Assembly (NCBI GenBank): GCA_013205335.1
Contig: JABMNB010000576.1
Coordinates: 1-6,595 of the forward strand
Length of the DNA stretch: 6,595 nt
Direction: 5' to 3'
Source: Rhodospirillales bacterium
GTDB taxonomy: Bacteria; Pseudomonadota; Alphaproteobacteria; Reyranellales; Reyranellaceae
The notes under the pieces are model-generated. The model was given only the letters and a program-made list of their open reading frames with translations. It did not search any database and was not told where the DNA came from. A program made the position numbers and the translations under genes. This document shows, piece after piece, positions 1 to 5,802 of the stretch. Within the stretch, counting starts at the first letter, position 1; the number at the start of each line of letters is the position of its first letter.

Positions 1-734
1 GAACTCAGCCGTCCCAGCGTGCGCACCGACAGGGTGAACCCGCCCGGCGACACCGCCGGCGCCTGGTTGACCGCACCGGCCGCGACCTGGAGGTTCGCCG
101 CCCGCAGCGCCAGCACGACTTCGCCGGCCGTGAGGTTGCGCGCGGCAACGCGGGCCGGGTCGAGCCAGATGCGCATCGAGTAGTCGCGGCCGCCGAACAC
201 CAGCACGTTGCCGACGCCGTCGACGCGGGTCAGCACGTCCTTCACGTAGAGCGTGGCGTAGTTGGAGATGTACTGCTGGTCGCGGCTGCCGTCCGGCGAG
301 ACCATGTGCACGACCATCATCAGGTCGGGCGAGGCCTTGCGGACGACGATGCCGAGACGCTGCACATCCTCGGGCAGGCGCGGCTGGGCGACCGCGACGC
401 GGTTCTGCACGAGCACCTGGGCCTGGTCGATGTCGACGCCGGGCTTGAACACGACGTTGATCGACAGACGGCCGTCACCGGTCGACTGCGACTGGATGTA
501 GAGCATGTCGTCGACGCCGTTGACCTCGAGCTCGATCGGCGTGGCCACCGTTTCGGCGATCACCTCGGCGGATGCGCCGGGATAGGTCGCGGTGATGTTG
601 ACGGTCGGCGGCGCGATCTCGGGATATTCCGCCACGGGAAGCCCGCGCTGGGCGATGAAGCCCACGATCACGATGATGACCGAGAGCACCGATGCGAAGA
701 TCGGCCGATCGATGAAGAAATGTGAAAAACGCAT
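1..734 (-). CDS. RND multidrug efflux inner-membrane pump (HAE1 family, MexF/OqxB-like), N-terminal part
   Basis: This is the proton-driven inner-membrane pump of a tripartite efflux system, which moves drugs or other hydrophobic compounds out through an adaptor and an outer-membrane channel. The gene starts at the ATG complementary to 732-734 and stays open to the left edge, giving 244 codons of a protein that is usually about 1,050 residues. The opening FFIDRPIFA (residues 6-14) is the HAE1 signature, followed by transmembrane helix 1 (about 12-29) and LPVAEYPEIAPP at 32-43. The periplasmic porter region follows, with YPGA (51-54), ETVATPIE (61-68), VQNRV (109-113), RLPEDV (119-124), NYA (158-160) and WLDP (190-193). 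By recall, the sequence resembles MexF/OqxB more than AcrB. The start lies 9 bp after the adaptor stop, and a TAAGGG overlapping that stop provides a Shine-Dalgarno, implying translational coupling. The transmembrane proton-relay residues lie outside the window, so substrate and activity cannot be judged. Confidence 0.95.
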   Translation of the reverse strand, partial: MRFSHFFIDRPIFASVLSVIIVIVGFIAQRGLPVAEYPEIAPPTVNITATYPGASAEVIAETVATPIELEVNGVDDMLYIQSQSTGDGRLSINVVFKPGVDIDQAQVLVQNRVAVAQPRLPEDVQRLGIVVRKASPDLMMVVHMVSPDGSRDQQYISNYATLYVKDVLTRVDGVGNVLVFGGRDYSMRIWLDPARVAARNLTAGEVVLALRAANLQVAAGAVNQAPAVSPGGFTLSVRTLGRLS

Positions 735-740
735 GATGGG

Positions 741-745
741 CCCTT
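741..745 (-). promoter_or_regulatory. Ribosome binding site of the RND pump, overlapping the adaptor stop codon
   Basis: On the minus strand AAGGG (745-741) begins inside the TAA stop of the adaptor and lies six bases before the pump ATG at 734. This fixes the pump start and suggests that ribosomes finishing the adaptor re-initiate on the pump, keeping subunit amounts matched. The coupling is inferred. Confidence 0.6.
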
Positions 746-1889
746 ACTTGGCCTTGGCGACGATCTCGCCCTTCTGGGGGACGACCTTGGCGCCCGGCCG
801 GACCATGGGATTGGCGAGGCCGTCGAGCACCACCCTGTCGGTGGGCGTGAGGCCGGAGCGGATCACGCGCAGGCCATCGACGAGCGTGCCCAGCGTCACA
901 GGCTTGGCCTGCACCACGCCGTCGTCGCCGACGGTAAAGACGATCTTGCGCGCCTGGTCCGAGATGACGGCCGAATCGGGAATCAGCAGCGCGTCGTACT
1001 CGCCGCCGAAGAGCTGCAGGCGGCCGAAGATGCCGGGTGTCAGCAGCTGGTCCTTGTTGTCGACCAGGGCGCGCACGCGGATCGTGCCCGAGCGCGCGGT
1101 CATTGCGTTGTCGACGAAGTCGACCTTGCCGGTGCGCTTCCACTCGGTCTCGTCGGACAGCCGGATGCGGACGGGATTGGCGCCGTCGCGCGAGGAGGCG
1201 AGGGCCCCCGACAGGATCAGGCGGCTGTAGCGAAGATGGTCGGCCTCCGAGATGTCGAAGACGAAGCGGATGGGATCGAGCGTCACGATCGTGGCGAGCA
1301 GCGTGGCGCCACTCTGGCCGCCCGAGATCAGGTTGCCGGCATCGACCTTGCGATCGGAGATGCGGCCGGCGATCGGCGCCGTGACGTTGGTCCATTCGAG
1401 GTTGAGCTGGGCGTTACGCAGCGCGGCTTCGGTCGACTTGAGCTGGGCGCGGGCGACGGCGAGATTCGCCTTGCGCGAATCGTTCTCCGCCTCGGTGATG
1501 GTGCGGGACGCGATCAAGGAGGCGCCGCGGCCGACCTGCAGCTCCGCGAGCTCGACCTGGGCCTTGTTGCGCGCGACGTCGGCTTCCGCCGATTCCACCG
1601 CAATCTCGTAGGGCCGCTTGTCGATGATGAAGAGCGGATCGCCGGCCTTGACGATCTGGCCGTCACGGAAATCGATCCTGTCGATGAAGCCCGAGACACG
1701 CGCCCGAACTTCGACGGAAGAGACGGCCTCGAAGCGGCCGGAATATTCGTCCCACTGGGTGACGCGCTTGGCGATCGGCTCGGAAACGCCGACGGGCATG
1801 GCCGGCGGGCCGCCCTGGGCGAAGGAGGTGGACGAAAAAGCCCAAAGGCAAAGGCTGGCGGCGGCCAGCAGTTGGCGACGTAAGGACAT
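744..1889 (-). CDS. RND efflux periplasmic adaptor (membrane fusion protein, MexE/OqxA-like)
   Basis: This is the periplasmic adaptor that links the downstream RND pump to an outer-membrane channel. The 381 residues match the family's usual size. Residues 1-24 form a Sec signal peptide (RR, a hydrophobic core, then a cut after SFA). Cys13 is not in a lipobox, so it is probably a soluble exported protein rather than a lipoprotein. Domain order is typical: first lipoyl half (about 57-93, with RVSGFIDRIDF and G-D-PLF-ID), an alpha-helical hairpin (about 96-163), second lipoyl half (about 166-205, with TAPIAGRIS), a beta-barrel (about 206-295, with LDPIRFVFDIS and LTPGIFGRL) and a membrane-proximal domain (about 296-381, with LIPDSAV). 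The start at 1889 is preferred over an in-frame ATG at 1943 because it begins the signal peptide and has GGAG five bases upstream. It is the first gene of an operon with the pump, and no regulator gene is next to it in the window. Confidence 0.95.
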   Translation of the reverse strand: MSLRRQLLAAASLCLWAFSSTSFAQGGPPAMPVGVSEPIAKRVTQWDEYSGRFEAVSSVEVRARVSGFIDRIDFRDGQIVKAGDPLFIIDKRPYEIAVESAEADVARNKAQVELAELQVGRGASLIASRTITEAENDSRKANLAVARAQLKSTEAALRNAQLNLEWTNVTAPIAGRISDRKVDAGNLISGGQSGATLLATIVTLDPIRFVFDISEADHLRYSRLILSGALASSRDGANPVRIRLSDETEWKRTGKVDFVDNAMTARSGTIRVRALVDNKDQLLTPGIFGRLQLFGGEYDALLIPDSAVISDQARKIVFTVGDDGVVQAKPVTLGTLVDGLRVIRSGLTPTDRVVLDGLANPMVRPGAKVVPQKGEIVAKAK

Positions 1890-1894
1890 CTGGA

Positions 1895-1898
1895 CTCC
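1895..1898 (-). promoter_or_regulatory. Shine-Dalgarno of the efflux adaptor gene
   Basis: GGAG on the minus strand lies five bases before the ATG at 1889. It supports that start over the longer in-frame ATG at 1943, which has no such motif and would place extra residues ahead of a clear signal peptide. Confidence 0.65.
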
Positions 1899-1927
1899 GT
1901 GCGAACAATTCTGCGTCGCGAACAGGA

Positions 1928-1956
1928 CATGTGGTTGCCGCACCGTGCGGTGTCAA
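1928..1956 (-). promoter_or_regulatory. Candidate promoter of the efflux operon (consensus -35 box)
   Basis: On the minus strand the perfect sigma-70 -35 hexamer TTGACA occupies 1956-1951. A 17-base spacer places the -10 position at 1933-1928 (CACATG), a poor match to TATAAT; one base further gives ACATGT. Transcription would start near 1920, leaving a leader of about 30 bases with the GGAG site. The strong -35, weak -10 and a palindrome between them fit a regulated promoter. The -35 is seen directly; the assignment is inference. Confidence 0.45.
1938..1950. promoter_or_regulatory. 13-bp palindrome in the efflux promoter spacer (candidate operator)
   Basis: CCGCACCGTGCGG is a perfect inverted repeat (CCGCAC / GTGCGG around one central base). 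It directly abuts the TTGACA hexamer and fills most of the -35 to -10 spacer. A repressor or MerR-type activator bound here would control the pump operon. No regulator gene is visible nearby, and a GC-rich 13-mer palindrome could arise by chance. Confidence 0.4.
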
Positions 1957-2332
1957 TTCCTCTGGAAGTAACCGAAGCACCTCGCGGGAACCGCTTCCGG
2001 TGCTGCTCCTGCGGGCTTGGCTTGCAGCCGAAGGGGAAAGAGAGACCCGTCTTGCGGACGCTGCGCCTCGCTGCGCTCGAAACGACACCGGCCGTTGTCC
2101 CGGCGCACCGCGCGAGGCCCATCAATTGCAACAACCCGCATCCCATGAGGGGATTTCCGCGATTGCGTCTCTCCGCGCCGGTCCTCCTCGATGAAGACCG
2201 CGGTGACGCTCAACCGCGTCGGCATGTTCGGCGCGCGGCCTCATCACGCTCATCGGTCTCGTCGTCCGCTCCGCGGCGGAGTCTGGCCCGGGTCTTCCGA
2301 GGGGCGCTCCGGTCGAGACGACTGCGGGGAGC
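1957..2332. other. Intergenic stretch between the efflux operon and purT
   Basis: No convincing gene is present. Short open frames on both strands translate to arginine-, alanine- and proline-rich strings without domains, as expected in GC-rich non-coding DNA. The stretch holds a REP-like segment (about 2034-2087, described separately), a small perfect hairpin CTCCG-CGG-CGGAG near 2269-2281, and a GGTC/GACC hairpin around 2184-2203. No tRNA-like fold or riboswitch was recognised. It may contain regulatory DNA for both flanking genes. Confidence 0.5.
2034..2087 (-). repeat. REP-like intergenic segment, possibly related to the repeat after purT
   Basis: Read on the minus strand it starts TGTCGTTTCGAGCGCAGCGA, continues with GCGCAGCG and AAGACGGG, and ends TCTCTCTTTCCC. 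The same plan (CGT, then GAGCGNAGCG, GCGCAG, an AAG-rich middle and a CTCTTT end) is found in each arm of the inverted repeat at 3572-3688. Such segments are scattered between genes in many GC-rich Proteobacteria. The relation is judged by eye and is loose. Confidence 0.4.
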
Positions 2333-2340
2333 TTGCCCGG

Positions 2341-2368
2341 TTGGCGACATCAGCCCGCCTGCTATCAT
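2341..2368 (+). promoter_or_regulatory. Candidate purT promoter (TTGGCG, 16 bp, extended -10 TGCTATCAT)
   Basis: TATCAT (2363-2368) matches five of six bases of the -10 consensus and carries the extended TG motif at 2360-2361. TTGGCG at 2341-2346 gives a partial -35 with a 16-base spacer. The -10 box ends six bases before the purT ATG at 2375, so transcription should begin at or next to the start codon. No Shine-Dalgarno lies before the ATG, which agrees with leaderless translation. Confidence 0.5.
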
Positions 2369-2374
2369 CGGCGC

Positions 2375-3565
2375 ATGAAAAACAGGAAATTCGGCACGCC
2401 GCTCAAGCGCTCCGCCATCAAGCTGATGATGCTGGGCTCGGGCGAACTCGGCAAGGAAGTCGTCATCGAGGCGATGCGCTTCGGCATAGAAGTCATCGCC
2501 TGCGACCGCTACGCCGATGCGCCGGCCATGCTGGTCGCCAACAGCGCCTACGTCTTCGACATGCGCGACGGTGGGGCGCTGCGCCACGTCGTCGAGACGG
2601 TGAAGCCCGACTTCATCGTCCCCGAGATCGAGGCGATCGCCACCGACACGCTGGTCGAGCTGGAGAAGGAGGGCTGGACCGTCATCCCGACGGCGCGCGC
2701 CGCGCAGCTCACGATGGATCGCCGCGGCATCCGCAAGCTCGCCGCCGAGAAGCTGAAGCTGCCGACCTCGCCCTATCGCTTTGCCGCCAACCTCGAGGAG
2801 CTGAAGGCGGGCGCCGAGGCGGTGGGCTTTCCCTGCTTCATCAAGCCCACAATGTCGTCCTCCGGCCACGGCCAGAGCGTCGCGCGCAAGCCCGCCGACA
2901 TCGCGAAGAGCTGGAAGATCGCGATGGAGGGCACGCGCGCCAGCACCGGGCTGGTGATCGTCGAGGGCGCCATCGACTTCGACTACGAGATCACCCTGCT
3001 CACCGTGCGCCACGAGGGCGGCTTCGGCTTCTGCCAGCCGATCGGACATATCCAGGTCGATGGCGACTATCGCGAGAGCTGGCAGCCGCACGCCATGTCG
3101 AAGACGGCGCTGCGCAAGGCGCGCGACATCGCCAGGAAGGTCGTGAACGAACTGTGCGGCGCCAAAGGCCGCGGCCTGTTCGGCGTCGAAATGTTCGTGA
3201 AGGGCGACCAGGTCTGGTTCTCCGAACTGTCGCCGCGCCCGCACGACACCGGCATGGTCACCATGGTCACGCAGAACATGAGCGAAATGGAGCTGCATGT
3301 CCGCGCCATCCTCGGCCTGCCGATCCCCGAGATCACCTGCCAGCCCGGCGCCTCGGTGCCCGTTCTCGGCGATGGCAACATCAAGGACCCGACCTACACC
3401 GGCATCGCCAAGGCGCTGGCGCAGCCCGGCACGTCCGTCCGCATCTTCGGCAAGCCCGAGGTGAAGGGCCACCGCCGCATGGCCGTGGCGCTCGCCACCG
3501 GCCGCACCGTCAAGGACGCCCGCCGCAAGGCGATGGCGTCGGCGAAGCAGATCAAGGTCGGGTAA
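2375..3565 (+). CDS. purT: Formate-dependent phosphoribosylglycinamide formyltransferase (PurT, GAR transformylase 2)
   Basis: This cytoplasmic ATP-grasp enzyme performs step 3 of purine synthesis: formate + ATP + GAR give formyl-GAR, ADP and phosphate, through formyl phosphate. Length is 396 residues (E. coli 392), with close similarity throughout. Visible motifs are the N-terminal GSGELGKEV (21-29) and DRYADAPAM (44-52), VPEIEAIATD (82-91), the ATP-grasp lysine and loop IKPTMSSSGHGQ (156-167), VEG (196-198), GDYRESWQP (230-238), and the metal-binding stretch with Glu272 (GVE) and Glu284 in SELSPRPHDTG. These two correspond to E. coli Glu267 and Glu279. The C-terminal part has RIFGKPE and a typical ending. 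ATG 2375 fits the family N terminus; an upstream in-frame TTG at 2333 would add 14 unmatched residues and lies in the putative promoter. The gene stands alone, converging on purH. PurT duplicates the PurN reaction without needing folate; whether purN also exists is unknown. Confidence 0.97.
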   Translation: MKNRKFGTPLKRSAIKLMMLGSGELGKEVVIEAMRFGIEVIACDRYADAPAMLVANSAYVFDMRDGGALRHVVETVKPDFIVPEIEAIATDTLVELEKEGWTVIPTARAAQLTMDRRGIRKLAAEKLKLPTSPYRFAANLEELKAGAEAVGFPCFIKPTMSSSGHGQSVARKPADIAKSWKIAMEGTRASTGLVIVEGAIDFDYEITLLTVRHEGGFGFCQPIGHIQVDGDYRESWQPHAMSKTALRKARDIARKVVNELCGAKGRGLFGVEMFVKGDQVWFSELSPRPHDTGMVTMVTQNMSEMELHVRAILGLPIPEITCQPGASVPVLGDGNIKDPTYTGIAKALAQPGTSVRIFGKPEVKGHRRMAVALATGRTVKDARRKAMASAKQIKVG

Positions 3566-3571
3566 GTATCT

Positions 3572-3688
3572 CCGTCGTCCTGAGCGGAGCGCCGAAGGCG
3601 CGCAGTCGAAGGACCTCTTTTCCGGCGCACGACGGATCGGAGCGAAGAGAGGTCCTTTGACTACGCTGTGCTCCGCTCAGGACGACGG
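3572..3688. repeat. Long imperfect inverted repeat (REP/BIME-like) between convergent purT and purH
   Basis: The outer arms are 19 bp and perfect: CCGTCGTCCTGAGCGGAGC (3572-3590) pairs with its reverse complement at 3670-3688. Inner arms 3600-3621 and 3645-3666 match at 19 of 22 positions, with a six-base length difference between the inner and outer arms. The loop is about 3622-3644. The sequence resembles dispersed intergenic repeats (GAGCGGAGC followed by GTCGAAGGA) common in alphaproteobacterial chromosomes, here as two head-to-head copies. It fills most of the 148-bp gap. Structure is seen directly; family membership is from general knowledge. Confidence 0.8.
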
Positions 3689-3695
3689 GCTTTTT
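3572..3695 (+). terminator. Probable intrinsic terminator of purT formed by the inverted repeat
   Basis: The inverted repeat begins seven bases after the purT stop, and its downstream arm is followed by GC and a five-T run at 3691-3695. A transcript from purT would form a very long hairpin ending in U5. On the minus strand the hairpin is not followed by a T-run, so purH would not be intrinsically terminated here, although the structure may still block read-through. Confidence 0.55.
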
Positions 3696-3713
3696 GCTTG
3701 GGGCGCTTGGGAC

Positions 3714-5327
3714 TCAGTGCCGGAAGTGCCGCATCCCGGTGAACACCATCGCGAGGCCCTTCTCGTCGGCCGCGTCGATCACTTCCTTGTCGCGCATCGA
3801 GCCGCCCGGCTGGATGATCGCCGTGGCGCCGGCCTCGGCGGCGGCCAGAAGCCCGTCGGCGAAGGGGAAGAAGGCGTCGGAAGCCACGACACTGCCCACC
3901 GCCGGGCTCATCTTCAGGCCCGCGGCCTCGCCCGATTCGGCGGCGCGGATGGCGGCGATGCGGGAGCTGTCGCGGCGGTTCATCTGGCCGGCGCCGACGC
4001 CCACCGTGGCGCCGTCCTTGGCATAGACGATGGCATTCGACTTCACATGCTTGCAGACGGTGAAGGCAAACAGGAGATCGTCAAGCTCCTTGGCCGTCGG
4101 CGCGCGCTTGGTCACGACCTTGAGGTCGCTCTTCGTGAGGTGCCCGTTGTCGCGCGTCTGGAAGAGATAGCCGCCGGCGACGCTCTTGAGGGTCATGCCG
4201 GTCGTCGTCGGATCGGGCAGGGTGCCGGCCAGCAGCACGCGCACGTTCTTCTTGGTGGCGAGGATGGCCAGCGCTTCCGGCGTCGCGTCGGGCGCGATCA
4301 CCACTTCGAGGAACAGCTTCACCAGCTCGGCCGCAACCCTGGCCTCGAGCGTGCGGTTGACCGCGACGATGCCGCCGAAGATCGAGACGGGATCGCAGGC
4401 ATAGGCCTTCTGATAGGCGGCGAACTGGTCGGCATCGACCGCCACGCCGCAGGGATTGGCATGCTTCACGACGACGATGGCGGACTGGGCGAACTCCGCG
4501 ACGCACTCGTAGGCCGATTCGGTGTCGCCGATATTGTTGTAGGACAGCTCCTTGCCCTGGATCATGCGCGCCGTGGCGACGCCCGGCCGCTTGCTGCCGT
4601 CGCTGTAGAAGGCGGCCTTCTGGTGCGGGTTCTCGCCGTAGCGCAGCGTCTGCACGCGCTCCGCCGAGATCGTGAGCCGCTCGGGGAACGTCTCGCCCTG
4701 TTGGCCAGCGAACCAGTTGGCGATCGCCGAGTCGTAGGACGCCGTGCGGGCATAGGCCTTGGCCGCCAGCTTGCGGCGCAGCGCGAGGGTGGTGGCGCCC
4801 TTGTGGGCGGCCAGCTCCTCCAGCACCGGGGCATAGTCCTTGGGATCGACCACGATCGTCACGAAGTCGTGGTTCTTGGCCGAGGCGCGGATCAGCGCCG
4901 GGCCGCCGATGTCGATGTTCTCGACGCAGGTCGGGAAGTCGGCGCCGCGCGCGACCGTGGCCTCGAACGGGTAGAGGTTCACCACCACCAGATCGATGCC
5001 CGCGATTTTATGATCGCTCATCGCCTTCTGGTGGCCGGTGTCGGTGCGGCGGGCGAGGATGCCGCCATGGATCGAGGGCTGCAGCGTCTTCACCCGCCCG
5101 TCCATGATCTCGGGGAAGCCCGTATGGTCGCTGACCTCGACCACCGTGAGCCCGGCGTCGCGCAGCGACTTGGCCGACCCGCCGGTCGAGAGGATTTCCA
5201 CCCCGTGCGCCGCCAGCGCCTTGCCCAGCTCGACCAGGCCCTCCTTGTCGGAAACGGAGATCAACGCGCGCTGGATGCGGGCCAGGTCGGGCGTGGGCGA
5301 GGGGACGTACTGGGTCGAGGCGGACAT
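3714..5327 (-). CDS. purH: Bifunctional AICAR transformylase / IMP cyclohydrolase (PurH)
   Basis: PurH catalyses the last two steps of IMP synthesis in the cytoplasm: AICAR + 10-formyl-THF give FAICAR, which is then cyclised to IMP. It has 537 residues (E. coli 529). The N-terminal MGS-like cyclohydrolase domain (about 18-155) shows SVSDK (24-28), STGGSAKSL (47-55), MDGRVKTL (75-82), NLYPF (117-121) and NIDIGGPALIRASAKNH (137-153). Equivalents of human ATIC Lys66, Tyr104, Asp125 and Lys137 are present as Lys80, Tyr119, Asp139 and Lys151. The transformylase domain has RYGENPHQ (229-236), the catalytic Lys288-His289 in VVKHANPCG, SNAIVYAKDG (430-439), GAGQMNR (445-451), SDAFFPFADG (483-492) and QPGGSMRD (506-513), ending MRHFRH. 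One oddity: the usual TLHP is TLQP (Gln83). The ATG has no clear Shine-Dalgarno. It is monocistronic within the window and convergent with purT. Confidence 0.97.
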   Translation of the reverse strand: MSASTQYVPSPTPDLARIQRALISVSDKEGLVELGKALAAHGVEILSTGGSAKSLRDAGLTVVEVSDHTGFPEIMDGRVKTLQPSIHGGILARRTDTGHQKAMSDHKIAGIDLVVVNLYPFEATVARGADFPTCVENIDIGGPALIRASAKNHDFVTIVVDPKDYAPVLEELAAHKGATTLALRRKLAAKAYARTASYDSAIANWFAGQQGETFPERLTISAERVQTLRYGENPHQKAAFYSDGSKRPGVATARMIQGKELSYNNIGDTESAYECVAEFAQSAIVVVKHANPCGVAVDADQFAAYQKAYACDPVSIFGGIVAVNRTLEARVAAELVKLFLEVVIAPDATPEALAILATKKNVRVLLAGTLPDPTTTGMTLKSVAGGYLFQTRDNGHLTKSDLKVVTKRAPTAKELDDLLFAFTVCKHVKSNAIVYAKDGATVGVGAGQMNRRDSSRIAAIRAAESGEAAGLKMSPAVGSVVASDAFFPFADGLLAAAEAGATAIIQPGGSMRDKEVIDAADEKGLAMVFTGMRHFRH

Positions 5328-5451
5328 GGCCGGTCTTTTAGGCCGCGCGCGGGAATGCCGCTACGTCCCACCCTGTGTCATTTGGGCTTTTTTTACTGGC
5401 CGTGAAGGTGGTTCGGTCTGAAGCCCCGGGCGGCGAGCGGCCAGCCTTGGG

Positions 5452-5481
5452 TTGCGCGAGCGCACGGAGGGTGCGTATCGT
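5452..5481 (+). promoter_or_regulatory. Candidate promoter of the small ABM-like gene
   Basis: TTGCGC (5452-5457), an 18-base spacer and TATCGT (5476-5481) form a plausible housekeeping-type promoter. The start point would be near 5488, just before the purine-rich ribosome binding site. Matches to consensus are partial. Confidence 0.35.
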
Positions 5482-5493
5482 TCAGTTGGCCAA

Positions 5494-5502
5494 GGGGAGG
5501 GG
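5494..5502 (+). promoter_or_regulatory. Strong Shine-Dalgarno of the small ABM-like gene
   Basis: GGGGAGGGG lies three bases before the ATG at 5506, with the GGAG core about seven bases away. It is the most purine-rich ribosome binding site in the window and fixes the start of this short gene. Confidence 0.65.
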
Positions 5503-5505
5503 TAA

Positions 5506-5802
5506 ATGTCTGCATTCAATGCAGTACGTTTCCGTGTGAAGCCGGGTCGCGATCAGGAATTTCTGGACGCCCACAACGGCATCGCTCAAGCATGGCCAGG
5601 CCTGGTGCATGCAAACATCATCAAGACCGGCGATCGCTCTTACTGCCTGATTGCCGAGTGGCGAGACATGGAGGCATGCATCACGGCGCGGCCCGCCATG
5701 ATCGCTACTCTCAATTCCTTCCGCGATACACTCGAAGACCTCGGCAACGGTCTCGGGGTCACGGATGCCGCGGCGGGCACGGTCGTCCTGGCCTTGAAAT
5801 AG
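5506..5802 (+). CDS. Small ABM-like (dimeric alpha/beta-barrel) protein, function unknown
   Basis: This is a 98-residue cytoplasmic protein with no signal peptide or membrane segment. The N-terminal strand and turn NAVRFRVKPGRDQEFLDAH (5-23), then WPGL (30-33), a strand carrying YCLIAEWRDMEA (46-57) and a helix (about 61-80), match the layout of antibiotic-biosynthesis-monooxygenase-type (ABM, PF03992-like) proteins. These form small ferredoxin-like dimers that include quinone-forming monooxygenases, haem-degrading enzymes and many uncharacterised members. No haem ligand or other catalytic residue can be assigned from sequence alone, so neither enzyme activity nor substrate is claimed. A strong Shine-Dalgarno and a gene-like composition support it as real. 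It appears to be monocistronic, between divergent purH and the convergent threonine ammonia-lyase gene. The family assignment is moderately sure. Confidence 0.8.
   Translation: MSAFNAVRFRVKPGRDQEFLDAHNGIAQAWPGLVHANIIKTGDRSYCLIAEWRDMEACITARPAMIATLNSFRDTLEDLGNGLGVTDAAAGTVVLALK

Larger units (their letters stand above)
5328..5505. promoter_or_regulatory. Divergent promoter region between purH and the small ABM-like gene
   Basis: These 178 bp separate two genes transcribed away from each other, so both promoters should lie here. Toward purH, the minus strand has an AT-rich TAAAAG seven bases before the ATG, a self-complementary CCGCGCGCGG just upstream of it, and an A7 tract (5388-5394) about 55 bases further up, at a distance usual for an UP element. 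No good -35 is visible. No purine-repressor operator or riboswitch was recognised. Confidence 0.4.

Noticed and set aside
475..1395. A 306-codon minus-strand frame overlapping the pump and adaptor
   Set aside because: It is out of frame with both genes, very Arg-rich and without domains; the two family-matching frames explain the region.
1890..1943. An upstream in-frame ATG adding 18 residues to the efflux adaptor
   Set aside because: The added residues precede a clear signal peptide, there is no Shine-Dalgarno, and this start would lie within the candidate promoter palindrome.
1953..2225. Small open frames in the gap before purT (for example a 90-codon minus-strand frame)
   Set aside because: The translations are Arg/Ala/Ser-rich strings that follow the REP-like repeat; no ribosome binding site or domain supports a gene.
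2210..3472. A 420-codon open frame on the minus strand across purT
   Set aside because: It is the antisense shadow of purT with a low-complexity Ala/Gly/Asp/Arg composition and no recognisable motif.
2191..3660. A 489-codon plus-strand frame overlapping purT in another frame
   Set aside because: It is arginine- and histidine-rich out-of-frame translation of purT codons; the purT frame carries every conserved motif.
5388..5394. T7 run on the plus strand as a terminator
   Set aside because: No stable hairpin precedes it, and no plus-strand gene ends upstream of it.
3657..5405. A 582-codon open frame on the plus strand, longer than purH on the opposite strand
   Set aside because: It is the antisense shadow of purH. 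The translation is rich in Gly, Arg, Ala, His and Asp with no domain, as expected from GC-biased codons read in reverse, whereas purH matches its family end to end.
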